From NCBI RefSeq assembly GCF_007556815.1, contig NZ_CP041745.1:4207001-4271000 (forward strand): a stretch of DNA of 64,000 nt, in the 5' to 3' direction. The stretch comes from Paraburkholderia megapolitana (GTDB lineage: Bacteria > Pseudomonadota > Gammaproteobacteria > Burkholderiales > Burkholderiaceae). Below, piece by piece: positions 31,247 to 40,647 of the stretch. Below the pieces are notes generated by a model. That model had not been told where the DNA came from and made no database searches. It worked only from the letters and a program-made list of their open reading frames with translations. The position numbers were made by a program, and so were the translations under genes. Every line of letters starts with the position of its first letter. Position 1 is the stretch's first letter.

Positions 31247-32199
31247 CGATCACCATCAACTATCTGTTCTGGCTGCTCGGCATCGTGTTGCTGGTGGTCG
31301 GTGGGATGATCGTCAGCGATCGCGACCACCCGCGCCGCTTCACGGCCGGCGGTTTCTGGATTCTGTACGCGCTGATCTTCCTGGTCGGCGACCGCCTGCC
31401 CGCCGAGGTAGTTGGCGTGCTGGTGATTGCAATGGCGTTGATCGCCGGTTTCGGCGGCGTAACCGCGGCCAAACCGAAGGTGCTATCCGGCGAAGCGCGC
31501 GAGGCCAGCGCGAAACGTCTCGGCAACCGGCTCTTCATCCCCGCGCTGACCATTCCGGTTGTCACGGTCATCATCACGCTCGGCGCAAGCCACTTCGTGT
31601 TCGGCGGCGTGCCGCTCGTCGAGCTGAAGAGCGTCACGCTGATCGGCTTCGGCATCGGCTGTGTGATTACGCTCGGCATCGCGTGCGTGATCACACGCGA
31701 CACGGTCGGCCAGTCGATGAAGGAAACGCGCCGGCTCGTCGATGCGCTGTCGTGGGCCGCAGTGCTGCCGCAGATGCTCGGCATGCTCGGCCTCGTGTTC
31801 TCGGACGCGGGTGTCGGCAAGGCGGTCGCGCACGTGACGACCGCCTACATCAGCCTCGACTACCGGCTCGTCGCCGTGGCGGTGTACTGCATCGGGATGG
31901 CGCTCTTCACGATGGTGATGGGCAACGGCTTCGCGGCGTTTCCTGTGATGACGGGCGGTGTCGGCGTACCGATCCTCGTCAACGTGTTTCACGGCAATCC
32001 GGCGGTGATGGTCGCGATCGGCATGTTCTCCGGCTACTGCGGCACGCTGATGACGCCGATGGCCGCGAACTTCAACATGGTGCCCGCCGCGCTGCTCGAA
32101 CTGCCGGACAAGAACGCGGTCATCAAGGTGCAGATACCGACTGCGTTGAGTCTGCTGGTCGTGAATATCTTCCTGCTTAACTTCCTGATGTTCCGCTGA
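31243..32199 (+). CDS. DUF979 membrane protein
   Basis: 318 residues, about nine membrane segments, starting with INYLFWLLGIVLLVVGGMIV. Overlaps the DUF969 stop by 4 bp, so the two are probably made in equal amounts as one complex. Conserved features: MVMGNGFAAFPVMTGGVGVPILV and SGYCGTLMTPMAANFN, which look like a substrate-pathway loop. The pyrrolidone-carboxylate peptidase gene often found next in this operon type is absent; the next gene is on the opposite strand. Confidence 0.88.
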   Translation: MTITINYLFWLLGIVLLVVGGMIVSDRDHPRRFTAGGFWILYALIFLVGDRLPAEVVGVLVIAMALIAGFGGVTAAKPKVLSGEAREASAKRLGNRLFIPALTIPVVTVIITLGASHFVFGGVPLVELKSVTLIGFGIGCVITLGIACVITRDTVGQSMKETRRLVDALSWAAVLPQMLGMLGLVFSDAGVGKAVAHVTTAYISLDYRLVAVAVYCIGMALFTMVMGNGFAAFPVMTGGVGVPILVNVFHGNPAVMVAIGMFSGYCGTLMTPMAANFNMVPAALLELPDKNAVIKVQIPTALSLLVVNIFLLNFLMFR

Positions 32200-32222
32200 G
32201 TTCCGTTTATATCGCGGTGTGC

Positions 32223-33383
32223 TCAGTAGGGATCGACGATAAACCCGTGCTGCCGCAACAGCTGCAGCACGCCCTTCGGCCCACCCAGATGCAATGCGCC
32301 GATCGCCACGAACACCGGCTTGTTCGATCCGGCGATCAGCAGCATCCGCGCGACGAAGCGTCGATTGCGCTCGTACACGATCTTGTTGTCGATCGACGCA
32401 GCCACGCGCGGATCGTGTGCGAGCTTTTCCGACTTCGCGGTTTCCCACGCGGCGATCGCATCCGCGTCGCCGACCCGCCATAGACGCAGCAACGCTTCCA
32501 CATCCGCGACGTTTTGCGCCGGTGTCTGCGCGAGGTCCTGCGCGAGCATTTCGCGCTGCTGGGCAAGCGAAAGCCCGGTGAACGCGCGCATCTGTTCCGA
32601 CAATGTCTCGAGCCCGACGATCTTGCCCTTCGAGCGCAGATAGATGTTTTGCAGTTGCGCCTCGGTACCGTATTCGGTCTGCAGGCCGGCGCTCAGCGAA
32701 TCGTAGGTTTCGACGAGCAGCGATGCGAGCCACGGCCGCATCTTCTTGATCTCGTCGAGCGCGTCCGGATTGCCGCGCAGTCGCGCTTCGAGCTTGCGCC
32801 ACAGCGGCTCGGGCAGCAGTCGCGGCAGGCACGGCCGCGAACAGACACCGTAGCGCGACACGTCGTCCTGCGACACGAGCAGGTCGTCCGGCGAGAGTTC
32901 GAGCGCGAGTGTCGGCGATGCGGCAAGCGCGCCGAGAATCGGCCGGCGGAACGGTTGATTCGGCGGATAGTCGGCGGGGTCGCCGACGTGCAGCGTGCCG
33001 AGCAGATAGATGGTGGTCGTGCCGCGCGTGGCGACATAGAACGGCATGCGGGCGGGCTGGGTGCGCACCCGGCCGCTGGTTGTCGTACCGGCACCCGGCG
33101 GTGGCGGATTGAAACCGGGCAGCGTTGCGCGCGGCGGTGTGGGAGGCGCCGGCAACGCGGTGCGTCCGCTTTGTCCCGGCGTATTGGCCGACGCACCGGC
33201 TGCATACGCGGAGGCAATCAGAAAACCGGAGAAATACAGGTGTGGCGCGAATGTCGCGTAACCGCAGCTCAACGCAACTGCAAACGCCAGCGCGAGCGTC
33301 GCCCGGCGCCGCGTGAAAACGGCGCGGCGGCCGCCCTCACGCAGGCGGCGCGCAGGACGACGCGCCGCCGACGCTTCAGGCAT
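32223..33383 (-). CDS. TraB/GumN family protein
   Basis: 386 residues from ATG 33383. N-terminal hydrophobic segments (ATLALAFAVALSCGYATF; YFSGFLIASAYA) suggest an exported or anchored protein, followed by a Pro-rich stretch. The core has the family signatures IYLLGTLHVG, LALELSP and VFVAIGALHLGG with the paired His of the predicted metal site (TLHVG, GALHLGG). Family members include TIKI-type proteases; the role in bacteria is unclear. Its start overlaps the dppF stop by 8 bp, so it is the last gene of the dpp transcript. Confidence 0.86.
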   Translation of the reverse strand: MPEASAARRPARRLREGGRRAVFTRRRATLALAFAVALSCGYATFAPHLYFSGFLIASAYAAGASANTPGQSGRTALPAPPTPPRATLPGFNPPPPGAGTTTSGRVRTQPARMPFYVATRGTTTIYLLGTLHVGDPADYPPNQPFRRPILGALAASPTLALELSPDDLLVSQDDVSRYGVCSRPCLPRLLPEPLWRKLEARLRGNPDALDEIKKMRPWLASLLVETYDSLSAGLQTEYGTEAQLQNIYLRSKGKIVGLETLSEQMRAFTGLSLAQQREMLAQDLAQTPAQNVADVEALLRLWRVGDADAIAAWETAKSEKLAHDPRVAASIDNKIVYERNRRFVARMLLIAGSNKPVFVAIGALHLGGPKGVLQLLRQHGFIVDPY

Positions 33384-34392
33384 CCGCCTCCCCCACCTCC
33401 TCGGCACGGTGACACGACACCTGGCGCCCATCCACTTCGCGCAGCTTCGGTTCTTCGCTGCGGCAGCGGTCAATCGCATACGGGCACCGCTGATGGAACG
33501 TGCAACCCGACGGCGGATTGAGCGGCGACGGCATTTCGCCTTGCAGCTTGATCTTGATGCTGCGGTCCGCCTCGAAGATCGACGGCGTGGCCGACATCAG
33601 TGCCCGCGTGTACGGATGCCGCGGATGCGCAAAGATCCGCTGCTTGTCACCGAGCTCCGCCACGCCGCCGAAGTACATCACCATCACATCGTCGGCGATG
33701 TGTTCGACCACCGACAGGTTGTGCGAGATGAACACGTAGCTGGTCTTGAACTGCTCCTGCAGATCCATGAACAGATTGAGAATCTGCGCCTGGATCGACA
33801 CGTCGAGCGCGGACACGGGTTCGTCGGCGACGACGATCTGTGGATCGAGGATCATCGCCCGCGCTATCGCGACACGCTGGCGCTGACCGCCCGAAAACAT
33901 GTGCGGATAGCGCTTCGCGTGTTCCGGGCGCAGGCCGACGGTGCGCATCATCTGCGCGATCCGCTCGGCGCGCTCGGACGGGCTTGCCGGCGTATTGATC
34001 GCGAGCGGTTCTCCGAGTGTCTGCTCGACGGTCTTGCGCGGATTCAGCGATGCAAACGGATTCTGGAACACCATCTGCACGCGCCGGCGCAGCGCCGCAA
34101 CCTTCGCGCGATCGGCACCGGCCACGTCTTCGCCGTCCACGAGCAGGCGGCCTGAAGTGGGCGGCTCGATCATCGTCAGTTGCCGCGCGAGCGTCGATTT
34201 GCCGCAGCCGGACTCGCCGACTACGGCCAGCGTCTTGCCGCGTTCGAGTGCAAACGACACGCCGTTCAGCGCCTTCACCGTGCCGCTGCTGAACATGCTG
34301 CGGCGCACGTCGTAGTGCTTCGCCAGTTGCTCGGCGACGAGTACGGGGCCGCCGGGATGCGCGTCACGGCGCGCTTCGGGTACTGCATTCAT
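33376..34392 (-). CDS. dppF: dipeptide ABC transporter ATP-binding protein
   Basis: 338 residues. Walker [10 protein letters not shown]-loop [11 protein letters not shown], signature [15 protein letters not shown], Walker [13 protein letters not shown] and H-loop FISHN are all intact. The C-terminal oligopeptide/dipeptide region ([14 protein letters not shown]) has the Cys cluster that binds an iron-sulfur cluster in some homologues. It overlaps dppD by 4 bp. Second ATPase of the Dpp importer. Confidence 0.94.
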   Translation of the reverse strand: MNAVPEARRDAHPGGPVLVAEQLAKHYDVRRSMFSSGTVKALNGVSFALERGKTLAVVGESGCGKSTLARQLTMIEPPTSGRLLVDGEDVAGADRAKVAALRRRVQMVFQNPFASLNPRKTVEQTLGEPLAINTPASPSERAERIAQMMRTVGLRPEHAKRYPHMFSGGQRQRVAIARAMILDPQIVVADEPVSALDVSIQAQILNLFMDLQEQFKTSYVFISHNLSVVEHIADDVMVMYFGGVAELGDKQRIFAHPRHPYTRALMSATPSIFEADRSIKIKLQGEMPSPLNPPSGCTFHQRCPYAIDRCRSEEPKLREVDGRQVSCHRAEEVGEADA

Positions 34393-35387
34393 CGTGCGCC
34401 TCCGTGTCGAATTGCATCGGTGGTGAGGTTGAGCGGTTTGATACAGCGGACGAGCATCGCATCGCTGTGGTCGGGTAGCGGCGCGAGCGCCGGTCTCGCC
34501 TTCATGCAGTCGTCGACAACGTACTTGCAGCGCGGCGCAAACAGGCAACCGCGCGGCCGGTCGTCGCGCCCTGGCACCATGCCTGGCAGCGCGGCAAGCC
34601 GCACGGCCCCTACATTGTGCTCGGGAATTGCCGCGAGCAGCGCCTCCGTGTACGGATGATGCGGCGCGGCGAAGATATCGGGCACGCGGTTCGTCTCGAT
34701 GACCTCGCCGGCATACATGACCGCGACACGCTGCGCGACTTCGGAAACGACCGCAAGATCGTGCGAAATCAGCACGAGCGCCATGCCGCGCTCCTTCTGC
34801 AACTTGACGAGCAGCTCCATGATCTGCGCCTGGATCGTCACGTCGAGTGCGGTGGTCGGCTCGTCGGCGATCAGCAGCTTCGGGTTGCACGCCACCGCCA
34901 TCGCGATCATGACGCGCTGGTTCATGCCCCCCGACATCTGGTGCGGAAACGAACCGATGCGGTTCTTCGCATCGGGAATGCCGACCTGGTCGAGCAGTTC
35001 GAGCGCTCGGCGGTTCAACGTGTCGCCGCGCAGTCCTTCGTGCAGCTTCAGCACTTCCTTGATCTGGTAGCCAACGGTGTAGCTCGGGTTCAGGCTCGTC
35101 AGTGCGTCCTGGAACACCATCGCGACGTCCTTGCCGATGATCTTGCGGCGCTCTCGCGCCGAGGCGTTCAGCAGATCCTTGCCGTCGAACGTGACTTCAT
35201 CGGCGCTGACCTTGCCGGGCGCGTCGATCAGGCCCATTAGCGCCATCATCGTGACGCTCTTGCCGGAGCCCGATTCGCCGACGACGCCGACTACTTCGCC
35301 GGGTGCGACGTCGAGGTTGAGGCGATCGACGGCGGGCAGGCCGTTGAAATTCACAGCCAGGTTGCGGATGGTCAGTAAGTTGCTCAT
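34389..35387 (-). CDS. dppD: dipeptide ABC transporter ATP-binding protein
   Basis: 332 residues. Walker [20 protein letters not shown], signature [14 protein letters not shown], Walker [14 protein letters not shown]-loop LISHDL. The C-terminal Cys-rich segment reads [14 protein letters not shown]. Start is 1 bp from the dppC stop. Pairs with DppF to power import through DppB-DppC. Confidence 0.94.
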   Translation of the reverse strand: MSNLLTIRNLAVNFNGLPAVDRLNLDVAPGEVVGVVGESGSGKSVTMMALMGLIDAPGKVSADEVTFDGKDLLNASARERRKIIGKDVAMVFQDALTSLNPSYTVGYQIKEVLKLHEGLRGDTLNRRALELLDQVGIPDAKNRIGSFPHQMSGGMNQRVMIAMAVACNPKLLIADEPTTALDVTIQAQIMELLVKLQKERGMALVLISHDLAVVSEVAQRVAVMYAGEVIETNRVPDIFAAPHHPYTEALLAAIPEHNVGAVRLAALPGMVPGRDDRPRGCLFAPRCKYVVDDCMKARPALAPLPDHSDAMLVRCIKPLNLTTDAIRHGGAR

Positions 35388-35388
35388 C

Positions 35389-36306
35389 TCATGCCATCCG
35401 TTTCAGTTTGGGATCGAGTGCATCGCGCAGCCCGTCGCCGAGCAGGTTGATTGCGAGCACTGAGATCAGGATGGAGAGACCCGGCATCGTGACGATCCAC
35501 CACGCGCTGTCGATGTAGTCGCGCGCGGACGCCAGCATCGCGCCCCACTCCGCCGATGGCGGTTGCACTCCCAGCCCAAGAAAGCCAAGCGCGGCTGCAT
35601 CGAGAATCGCCGACGAGAAACCCAGCGTGGCCTGCACGATCAACGGTGCGGTGCAGTTCGGCAGCACTTGCGAGAACATCAGCCGCAGCGTGCCCGCTCC
35701 GGCGACGCGCGATGCCGTCACATACTCCTTCTGCAATTCGCCAAGCGCCGACGCGCGCGTGAGACGCACATAGCCGGGCAGCGCGACGATTGCGATCGCG
35801 AGCATCGTGTTGACGAGCCCCGGTCCGATGATCGCGACCACCGCGACCGCGAGCAGCAACGACGGCAGCGCGAGCAGCACGTCCATGATGCGCATGATCG
35901 GCGTATCGGCCCAGCGCTGGAAGAACGCGGCGATCAAACCGAGCACGATGCCCGGAATCAACGCCAGCACCACAGAAACAAAGCCGATCCAGAACGACAG
36001 ACGCGCCCCGTACATCAGGCGCGAGAGGATGTCGCGACCCGCTTCGTCGGTGCCGAGGATGAACTTCCAGTTACCGCCGTCGAGCCACGCAGGCGGAATC
36101 TTCACGAAATCGCGGTACTGCTCGATCGGGCTATGCGGTGAAATGAGCGGTGCGAAGATCGCGACGAAGATCAGCACCAGCACGATCAGACCCGCACCGA
36201 CGGCGCCGCGGTTGCGCGAGAAATTCGCCCAGAATTCGCGGACGGCCAGCGCTCGACCGCTGGGGGGAGTAACTGCCTGGGGGATTGTATTTTGTAGGTC
36301 GGCCAT
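35389..36306 (-). CDS. dppC: dipeptide ABC transporter permease
   Basis: 305 residues with an N-terminal cytoplasmic stretch then six membrane helices. Begins its transmembrane part with [19 protein letters not shown]. The coupling-helix EAA region is [28 protein letters not shown], matching the dipeptide permease pattern. Nine bp separate it from dppB. Inner-membrane subunit of the Dpp importer. Confidence 0.94.
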   Translation of the reverse strand: MADLQNTIPQAVTPPSGRALAVREFWANFSRNRGAVGAGLIVLVLIFVAIFAPLISPHSPIEQYRDFVKIPPAWLDGGNWKFILGTDEAGRDILSRLMYGARLSFWIGFVSVVLALIPGIVLGLIAAFFQRWADTPIMRIMDVLLALPSLLLAVAVVAIIGPGLVNTMLAIAIVALPGYVRLTRASALGELQKEYVTASRVAGAGTLRLMFSQVLPNCTAPLIVQATLGFSSAILDAAALGFLGLGVQPPSAEWGAMLASARDYIDSAWWIVTMPGLSILISVLAINLLGDGLRDALDPKLKRMA

Positions 36307-36315
36307 ATCTGTTTT

Positions 36316-37326
36316 CTACCTCGTATGGCGAATGCGTGGGTTTAACACGCCGTACAGCAAATCGACGACGAGGTTCACGACGATCACAAGCGTCGCGATC
36401 ATCAGGATGCCGCCCTGCACGACCGGATAGTCGCGCCGGCCAATCGCATCGATCAGCCATTTACCGATACCGGGCCACGAGAACAGCGTTTCCGTCAGCA
36501 CCGCACCGGCGAGCAACGTGCCGACCTGCAGGCCGATCACGGTCACGACCGGAATCAGCGCGTTACGCAGCGCATGGACGACGATCACGCGCACCGGCGA
36601 CAACCCCTTCGCGCGCGCAGTACGGATGTAGTCTTCGCGCAGCACTTCGAGCATCGACGAGCGCGTCATGCGGGCGACCACGGCGAGCGGAATCGTGCCG
36701 AGCACGATTGCCGGCAGGATCAGATGGCTCAGCGCCGACTTGAACGAACCTTCGTCGGGTGCGAGCAGCGCATCGATCAGCATGAAGCCGGTAACGTGCG
36801 GAATGTCGTACTCGACTGCGATGCGCCCGGACACCGGCGTCCAGCCAAGCTTCGACGAGAAGAACATGATGAGGATCAAACCCCACCAGAAGATCGGCAT
36901 CGAGTAGCCGGTCAACGCCGTGCCCATCACGCCGTGATCGACGACCGTACCGCGTCGCAACGCTGCGAACACGCCGGCCGGCAATCCGACGATCAACGCA
37001 AACAGCATCGCGCAGATGGACAGTTCGATCGTGGCGGGAAAGCGCGCGAGGAATTCGTCCATCACACTGGTATTCGTGATGATCGAGGTACCGAGGTTGC
37101 CGCGCAGCGCATGGCCCACATAGTGGATGTACTGCATCGGCAGGGGCTCATCGAGCCCGAGGCGGTGCATCGCGTCGGCGTGCATCGCGGGATCGACTCC
37201 ACGCTCGCCCATCATCACTTCGATGGGATCGCCCGGAATCAGGTGAATCAGCGCAAACGCCAGGATCGTAATACCGATGAAGGTCGGTATCACCATCCCG
37301 ATGCGGCGCAAAACAAAGCGGAACAT
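36316..37326 (-). CDS. dppB: dipeptide ABC transporter permease
   Basis: 336 residues with six predicted membrane helices, beginning MFRFVLRRIGMVIPTFIGIT, the usual DppB N-terminus. EAA motif: ARMTRSSMLEVLREDYIRTARAKGLS. It follows dppA after a 119-bp gap that contains a strong stem-loop, unlike the tight spacing of the rest of the operon. Confidence 0.95.
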   Translation of the reverse strand: MFRFVLRRIGMVIPTFIGITILAFALIHLIPGDPIEVMMGERGVDPAMHADAMHRLGLDEPLPMQYIHYVGHALRGNLGTSIITNTSVMDEFLARFPATIELSICAMLFALIVGLPAGVFAALRRGTVVDHGVMGTALTGYSMPIFWWGLILIMFFSSKLGWTPVSGRIAVEYDIPHVTGFMLIDALLAPDEGSFKSALSHLILPAIVLGTIPLAVVARMTRSSMLEVLREDYIRTARAKGLSPVRVIVVHALRNALIPVVTVIGLQVGTLLAGAVLTETLFSWPGIGKWLIDAIGRRDYPVVQGGILMIATLVIVVNLVVDLLYGVLNPRIRHTR

Positions 37327-37363
37327 GATTCGTCCCTATGGTCTTGATGAACGGAAAACACAA

Positions 37364-37396
37364 CCGGCGACGAGGGCTTGTGACCCCGGTCGCCGG
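37364..37396 (-). terminator. intercistronic stem-loop between dppA and dppB
   Basis: CCGGCGAC (37364-37371) and GTCGCCGG (37389-37396) form an 8-bp perfect stem, with extra GGG/CCC pairing inside the loop. On the coding (minus) strand a U-rich stretch (UUGUGUUUUCC) follows. Such structures after the binding-protein gene commonly act as partial terminators or 3'-end stabilisers that keep the binding protein in excess. Confidence 0.6.
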
Positions 37397-37445
37397 ACCA
37401 TTTCGACCAGTTTTCTAACCGTGCGAAAAGCTTAACGCGAAAGTC

Positions 37446-39077
37446 TTACTGCATGCCGACACCGTCGAAACGCAGGTAACCGAGCGGCTCGATGCGCATG
37501 TCGATCACCTTCTTGCTGACCGGCTGATACACCGTGGAGTGCGCGATCGGCGAGAACGGCAGTTGCTGCGCGAAGATCTGCTGCGCCTGCGTGTAGATCT
37601 TCGTGCGCTCGGCCTGATCGGGCGTCGTGCGGCCCTTCTGCACGAGGTCGTCGAATGGCTTATAGCACCACTTCGAGAAGTTGTTGCCGTTCACCGCTTC
37701 GCAACCGAGCAGCGTGCCGAGCCAGTTGTCCGGATCGCCGTTGTCGCCGGTCCAGCCAATCAGCATCGAATCGTCTTCGCCTGCGTGGGCACGCTTGATG
37801 TACTCGCCCCACTCATACGTGACGATCTTCGCGCGCACGCCGATCTTCGCCCAGTCGGCCTGGATCATCTCGGCCATCAGCTTGCCGTTCGGATTGTACG
37901 GACGTTGCACCGGCATCGCCCACAGCGTCATGTCGAAACCGTTCGCAAAACCGGCCTTCGCGAGCAACGCCTTCGCCTTGTCGGGATCGTAGGCTGCGCT
38001 CTTCAGGCTCTTGTCGTAGGACCATTGCGTCGGCGGCAGCGGATTCGTCGCTGGCTGGCCCGCGCCCTGGTACACCGACTCGATGATCGCCTTCTTGTTG
38101 ATCGCCATGTCGAGCGCCTGACGCACGACGAGGTTATCGACCGGCTTGTGCGATACGTTGTAGGCCAGATAACCGAGGTTGAAGCCCGGTTGCGACGGCA
38201 TCGCGATGTTCGGCTCGGCCTTCAGCGGTGCGATATCGGCCGGACGCGGATAGCTCATCACCTGGCATTCGTCGCGCTTCAACTTCTGCACGCGCACGCC
38301 GGCATCCGGCGTGATCGAGAAGATCAGCTTCGAGATCTTCACGGCGCCCGGCTTCCAGTAATCCGGATTGCCGTCGAAGCGGATCGTCGCGTCCTTCGTA
38401 TAGCTGCGGAAAATGAACGGGCCCGTGCCTACCGGCTTCTGGTTGATGTCGGCGGCCTTGCCGGCCTTCAGCAGCGAATCCGCGTATTCAGCAGACAGGA
38501 TCGATGCGTATTCCATCCCGAGGTTCTGGATGAACGGCGCGTTCACTTCCTTCAGCGTGAAACGGACCGTGTACGGGTCGATCTTCTCGACGCTCGTAAT
38601 CAGCTTGTCGAGACCCATGTCGGTGAAGTACGGGAACGATGCCGGGTACGCCTTGCGGAACGGCTGGTTCGGATCGAGCATGCGCTGGAACGAGAACACG
38701 ACGTCGTCCGCGTTGAATTCGCGGGTGGGTTTGAAGTACGCCGTGGTCTGGAATTTCACGCCATGACGCAGGTGGAACGTGTAGGTCTTGCCGTCCGGCG
38801 AGATGTCCCACGATTCGGCGAGGCCGGGTTCGACCTTGGTGCCGCCGCGCTCGAATTCGACGAGGCGGTTATAGACGGTGAATGTATTCGCCGTGAAATC
38901 GGTGCCGGTGGTGTACTGGCTCGGATCGAAACCCGCAGGGCTGCCTTCTGAGCAGTAGACGAGGGTCTTGTTCGGGATATCGGCGGCGTTCGCCAGTTGA
39001 GCGCCCGCCATCGATGCCGCTGCGGCCGCGACGAGCGTCGTGAGCCGTGCCGCGCGCAACAGTTTGTTTTGCTTCAT
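37446..39077 (-). CDS. dppA: dipeptide-binding periplasmic protein
   Basis: 543 residues, SBP family 5. The start at 39077 has a strong ribosome site (GGAGGAAAC) and opens a signal peptide (MKQNKLLRAARL, hydrophobic core, cleavage at ANA-A near residue 32); an upstream ATG (39263) is ignored. Family features: LVYCSEGSPAGFDPSQYTTGTDF near the mature N-terminus and YTFHLRHGVKFQTT. Captures dipeptides, and in some bacteria heme or 5-aminolevulinate, for DppBCDF. First gene of dppABCDF. Confidence 0.95.
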   Translation of the reverse strand: MKQNKLLRAARLTTLVAAAAASMAGAQLANAADIPNKTLVYCSEGSPAGFDPSQYTTGTDFTANTFTVYNRLVEFERGGTKVEPGLAESWDISPDGKTYTFHLRHGVKFQTTAYFKPTREFNADDVVFSFQRMLDPNQPFRKAYPASFPYFTDMGLDKLITSVEKIDPYTVRFTLKEVNAPFIQNLGMEYASILSAEYADSLLKAGKAADINQKPVGTGPFIFRSYTKDATIRFDGNPDYWKPGAVKISKLIFSITPDAGVRVQKLKRDECQVMSYPRPADIAPLKAEPNIAMPSQPGFNLGYLAYNVSHKPVDNLVVRQALDMAINKKAIIESVYQGAGQPATNPLPPTQWSYDKSLKSAAYDPDKAKALLAKAGFANGFDMTLWAMPVQRPYNPNGKLMAEMIQADWAKIGVRAKIVTYEWGEYIKRAHAGEDDSMLIGWTGDNGDPDNWLGTLLGCEAVNGNNFSKWCYKPFDDLVQKGRTTPDQAERTKIYTQAQQIFAQQLPFSPIAHSTVYQPVSKKVIDMRIEPLGYLRFDGVGMQ

Positions 39078-39278
39078 GTTTCCTCCAGGTTTCGGCGCCG
39101 GCCAAAGCCAGCGTAGCGCGATATTACTGAGCTTTACGGGACGCCACAAGCGGACTAAATTCGCCGCGCGGCACGGCGCGAGCGCGGTGTGGCGGGTGTC
39201 TGCGGAGGTTTTGTGGGTCGGGGCGCGCGATTTTGGGATAGATAATGGCGCCTGGCCGGGCACACGCCCGGCCGTTAC

Positions 39279-40109
39279 TCAGGTACCCAGCCGTTCGCAG
39301 ATCGATTTTGTCGCGGCCGCGCCGTTCAGCGTATAGAAATGCAGCCCCGGTGCGCCTCCGTCGATCAACCGCCGACACAGGTTCGTCACCACATCGAGCC
39401 CAAACGCCTTGATCGCATCGCGATCGTCGCCGAAGCTCTCGAGCTGTCGCGCAACCCAGCGCGGCACTTCTGCACCGCACATCTCGGAGAAGCGCATCAG
39501 CTGCGAAAAATTCGTGATCGGCATGATGCCCGGCACGATCGGCACGTCGACACCGAGCTTGCGCGCATCGTCGACGAAACGGAAATAAGCATCCGGGTTA
39601 TAGAAATACTGCGTGATCGCCGAGTTCGCGCCGGCCTTGACCTTGCGCGCGAAATTTTCCAGATCGTGACGCGGCGAACGCGACTGCGGGTGGTACTCGG
39701 GATAACCGGCCACTTCGATGAAGAACCAGTCGCCGAACTCGGAGCGGATGAAGCTCACCAGTTCCGACGCATAGCGCAGTTCGCCGACTTCACCCATACC
39801 TGATGGCAGGTCGCCGCGCAGCGCGACGATGTGGCGAATGCCGTGCGAGCGATACTCGTTGAGAATCGCGCGCAGGTTCTCGCGCGACGAGCCGATGCAC
39901 GACAGATGCGGCGCCGCCTCGAGACCTTCCTTCGCGATATTGACGACGGTATCGAGCGTGCCTTGTTGCGTCGAGCCGCCGGCGCCGAACGTGACGGACA
40001 CGAACTTCGGCTTGAGCGCCGCGAGCTGCACACACGTCAGACGCAGCTTGTCGACGCCTTCCTGCGTCTTCGGCGGGAAGAATTCAAATGACAGTTCTAG
40101 CGGATTCAT
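39279..40109 (-). CDS. metF: methylenetetrahydrofolate reductase
   Basis: 276 residues, TIM-barrel flavoprotein. Reduces 5,10-methylene-THF to 5-methyl-THF, the methyl donor for homocysteine. Conserved: LSFEFFPPKTQEG with the catalytic Glu, FVSVTFGAGGSTQQGT, HIVALRGDLP and GANSAITQYFYNPDAYFRF. Third gene after the SAH riboswitch, so its expression should follow S-adenosylhomocysteine levels together with ahcY. Confidence 0.97.
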   Translation of the reverse strand: MNPLELSFEFFPPKTQEGVDKLRLTCVQLAALKPKFVSVTFGAGGSTQQGTLDTVVNIAKEGLEAAPHLSCIGSSRENLRAILNEYRSHGIRHIVALRGDLPSGMGEVGELRYASELVSFIRSEFGDWFFIEVAGYPEYHPQSRSPRHDLENFARKVKAGANSAITQYFYNPDAYFRFVDDARKLGVDVPIVPGIMPITNFSQLMRFSEMCGAEVPRWVARQLESFGDDRDAIKAFGLDVVTNLCRRLIDGGAPGLHFYTLNGAAATKSICERLGT

Positions 40110-40143
40110 GGATGTGGATGCCAGGCAAGAGAAGCGGCGCGTG

Positions 40144-40497
40144 TCAGATCAGCGAACGATTGCCGAAGATCAGCGCGGACAGCAGCCACGACACGATGCT
40201 GTACAGGATCGAGCCGAAGAACGCGGACCAGAAACCCGACACCTCGAAGCCCTTCAGCAGCGACGCGCACAGCCAGAAGCACAGCGCATTGACGACGAGG
40301 ATGAAGAGACCGAGCGTGACGATGGTGACCGGCAGCGTCAGCAGGATCAGGATCGGCCGCAGTACCGTGTTGATCAGCCCGAGCACCACCGCGACGATCA
40401 GCGCGGTGCCGAAACTCTTGATGTGAATCGACGGCACGAGGTACGTAATGATCAGCAGCGCGAGTGCGTTGATGAGCCAGGTCAGCAGTACGGTCAT
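40144..40497 (-). CDS. four-TM membrane protein, phage-holin-4-2 (YvlD-like) family
   Basis: 117 residues, almost entirely hydrophobic, with four predicted membrane helices (LLTWLINALALLIITYLV; ALIVAVVLGLINTVL; VTLGLFILVVNALCFWL; SAFFGSILYSIVSWLL). The start at 40497 has AAGGAGC upstream; the longer frame from 40632 is not needed. Despite the family name this is a chromosomal gene with no phage context. It sits between ahcY and metF, an arrangement I recall from other Burkholderiales; its contribution to the methyl cycle is unknown. Confidence 0.88.
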   Translation of the reverse strand: MTVLLTWLINALALLIITYLVPSIHIKSFGTALIVAVVLGLINTVLRPILILLTLPVTIVTLGLFILVVNALCFWLCASLLKGFEVSGFWSAFFGSILYSIVSWLLSALIFGNRSLI

Positions 40498-40647
40498 GTC
40501 AAGCTCCTTGGAGGCGCGAAGTCCGGATTGAGCGAAGCGGCCGGGTACCGTGTGAGTTGCACGATACCGGCCGCCCTGTCTGCAGCGTCGTGAGACGCCC
40601 GCGGCTTGATTGCCCGCCGCGGGCGCCGGCACGATGTCGTAGCGCTA

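Noticed and set aside
40144..40497. Prophage remnant suggested by the holin-family name
   Set aside because: No other phage genes nearby; the family is chromosomal and sits inside the ahcY-metF unit.
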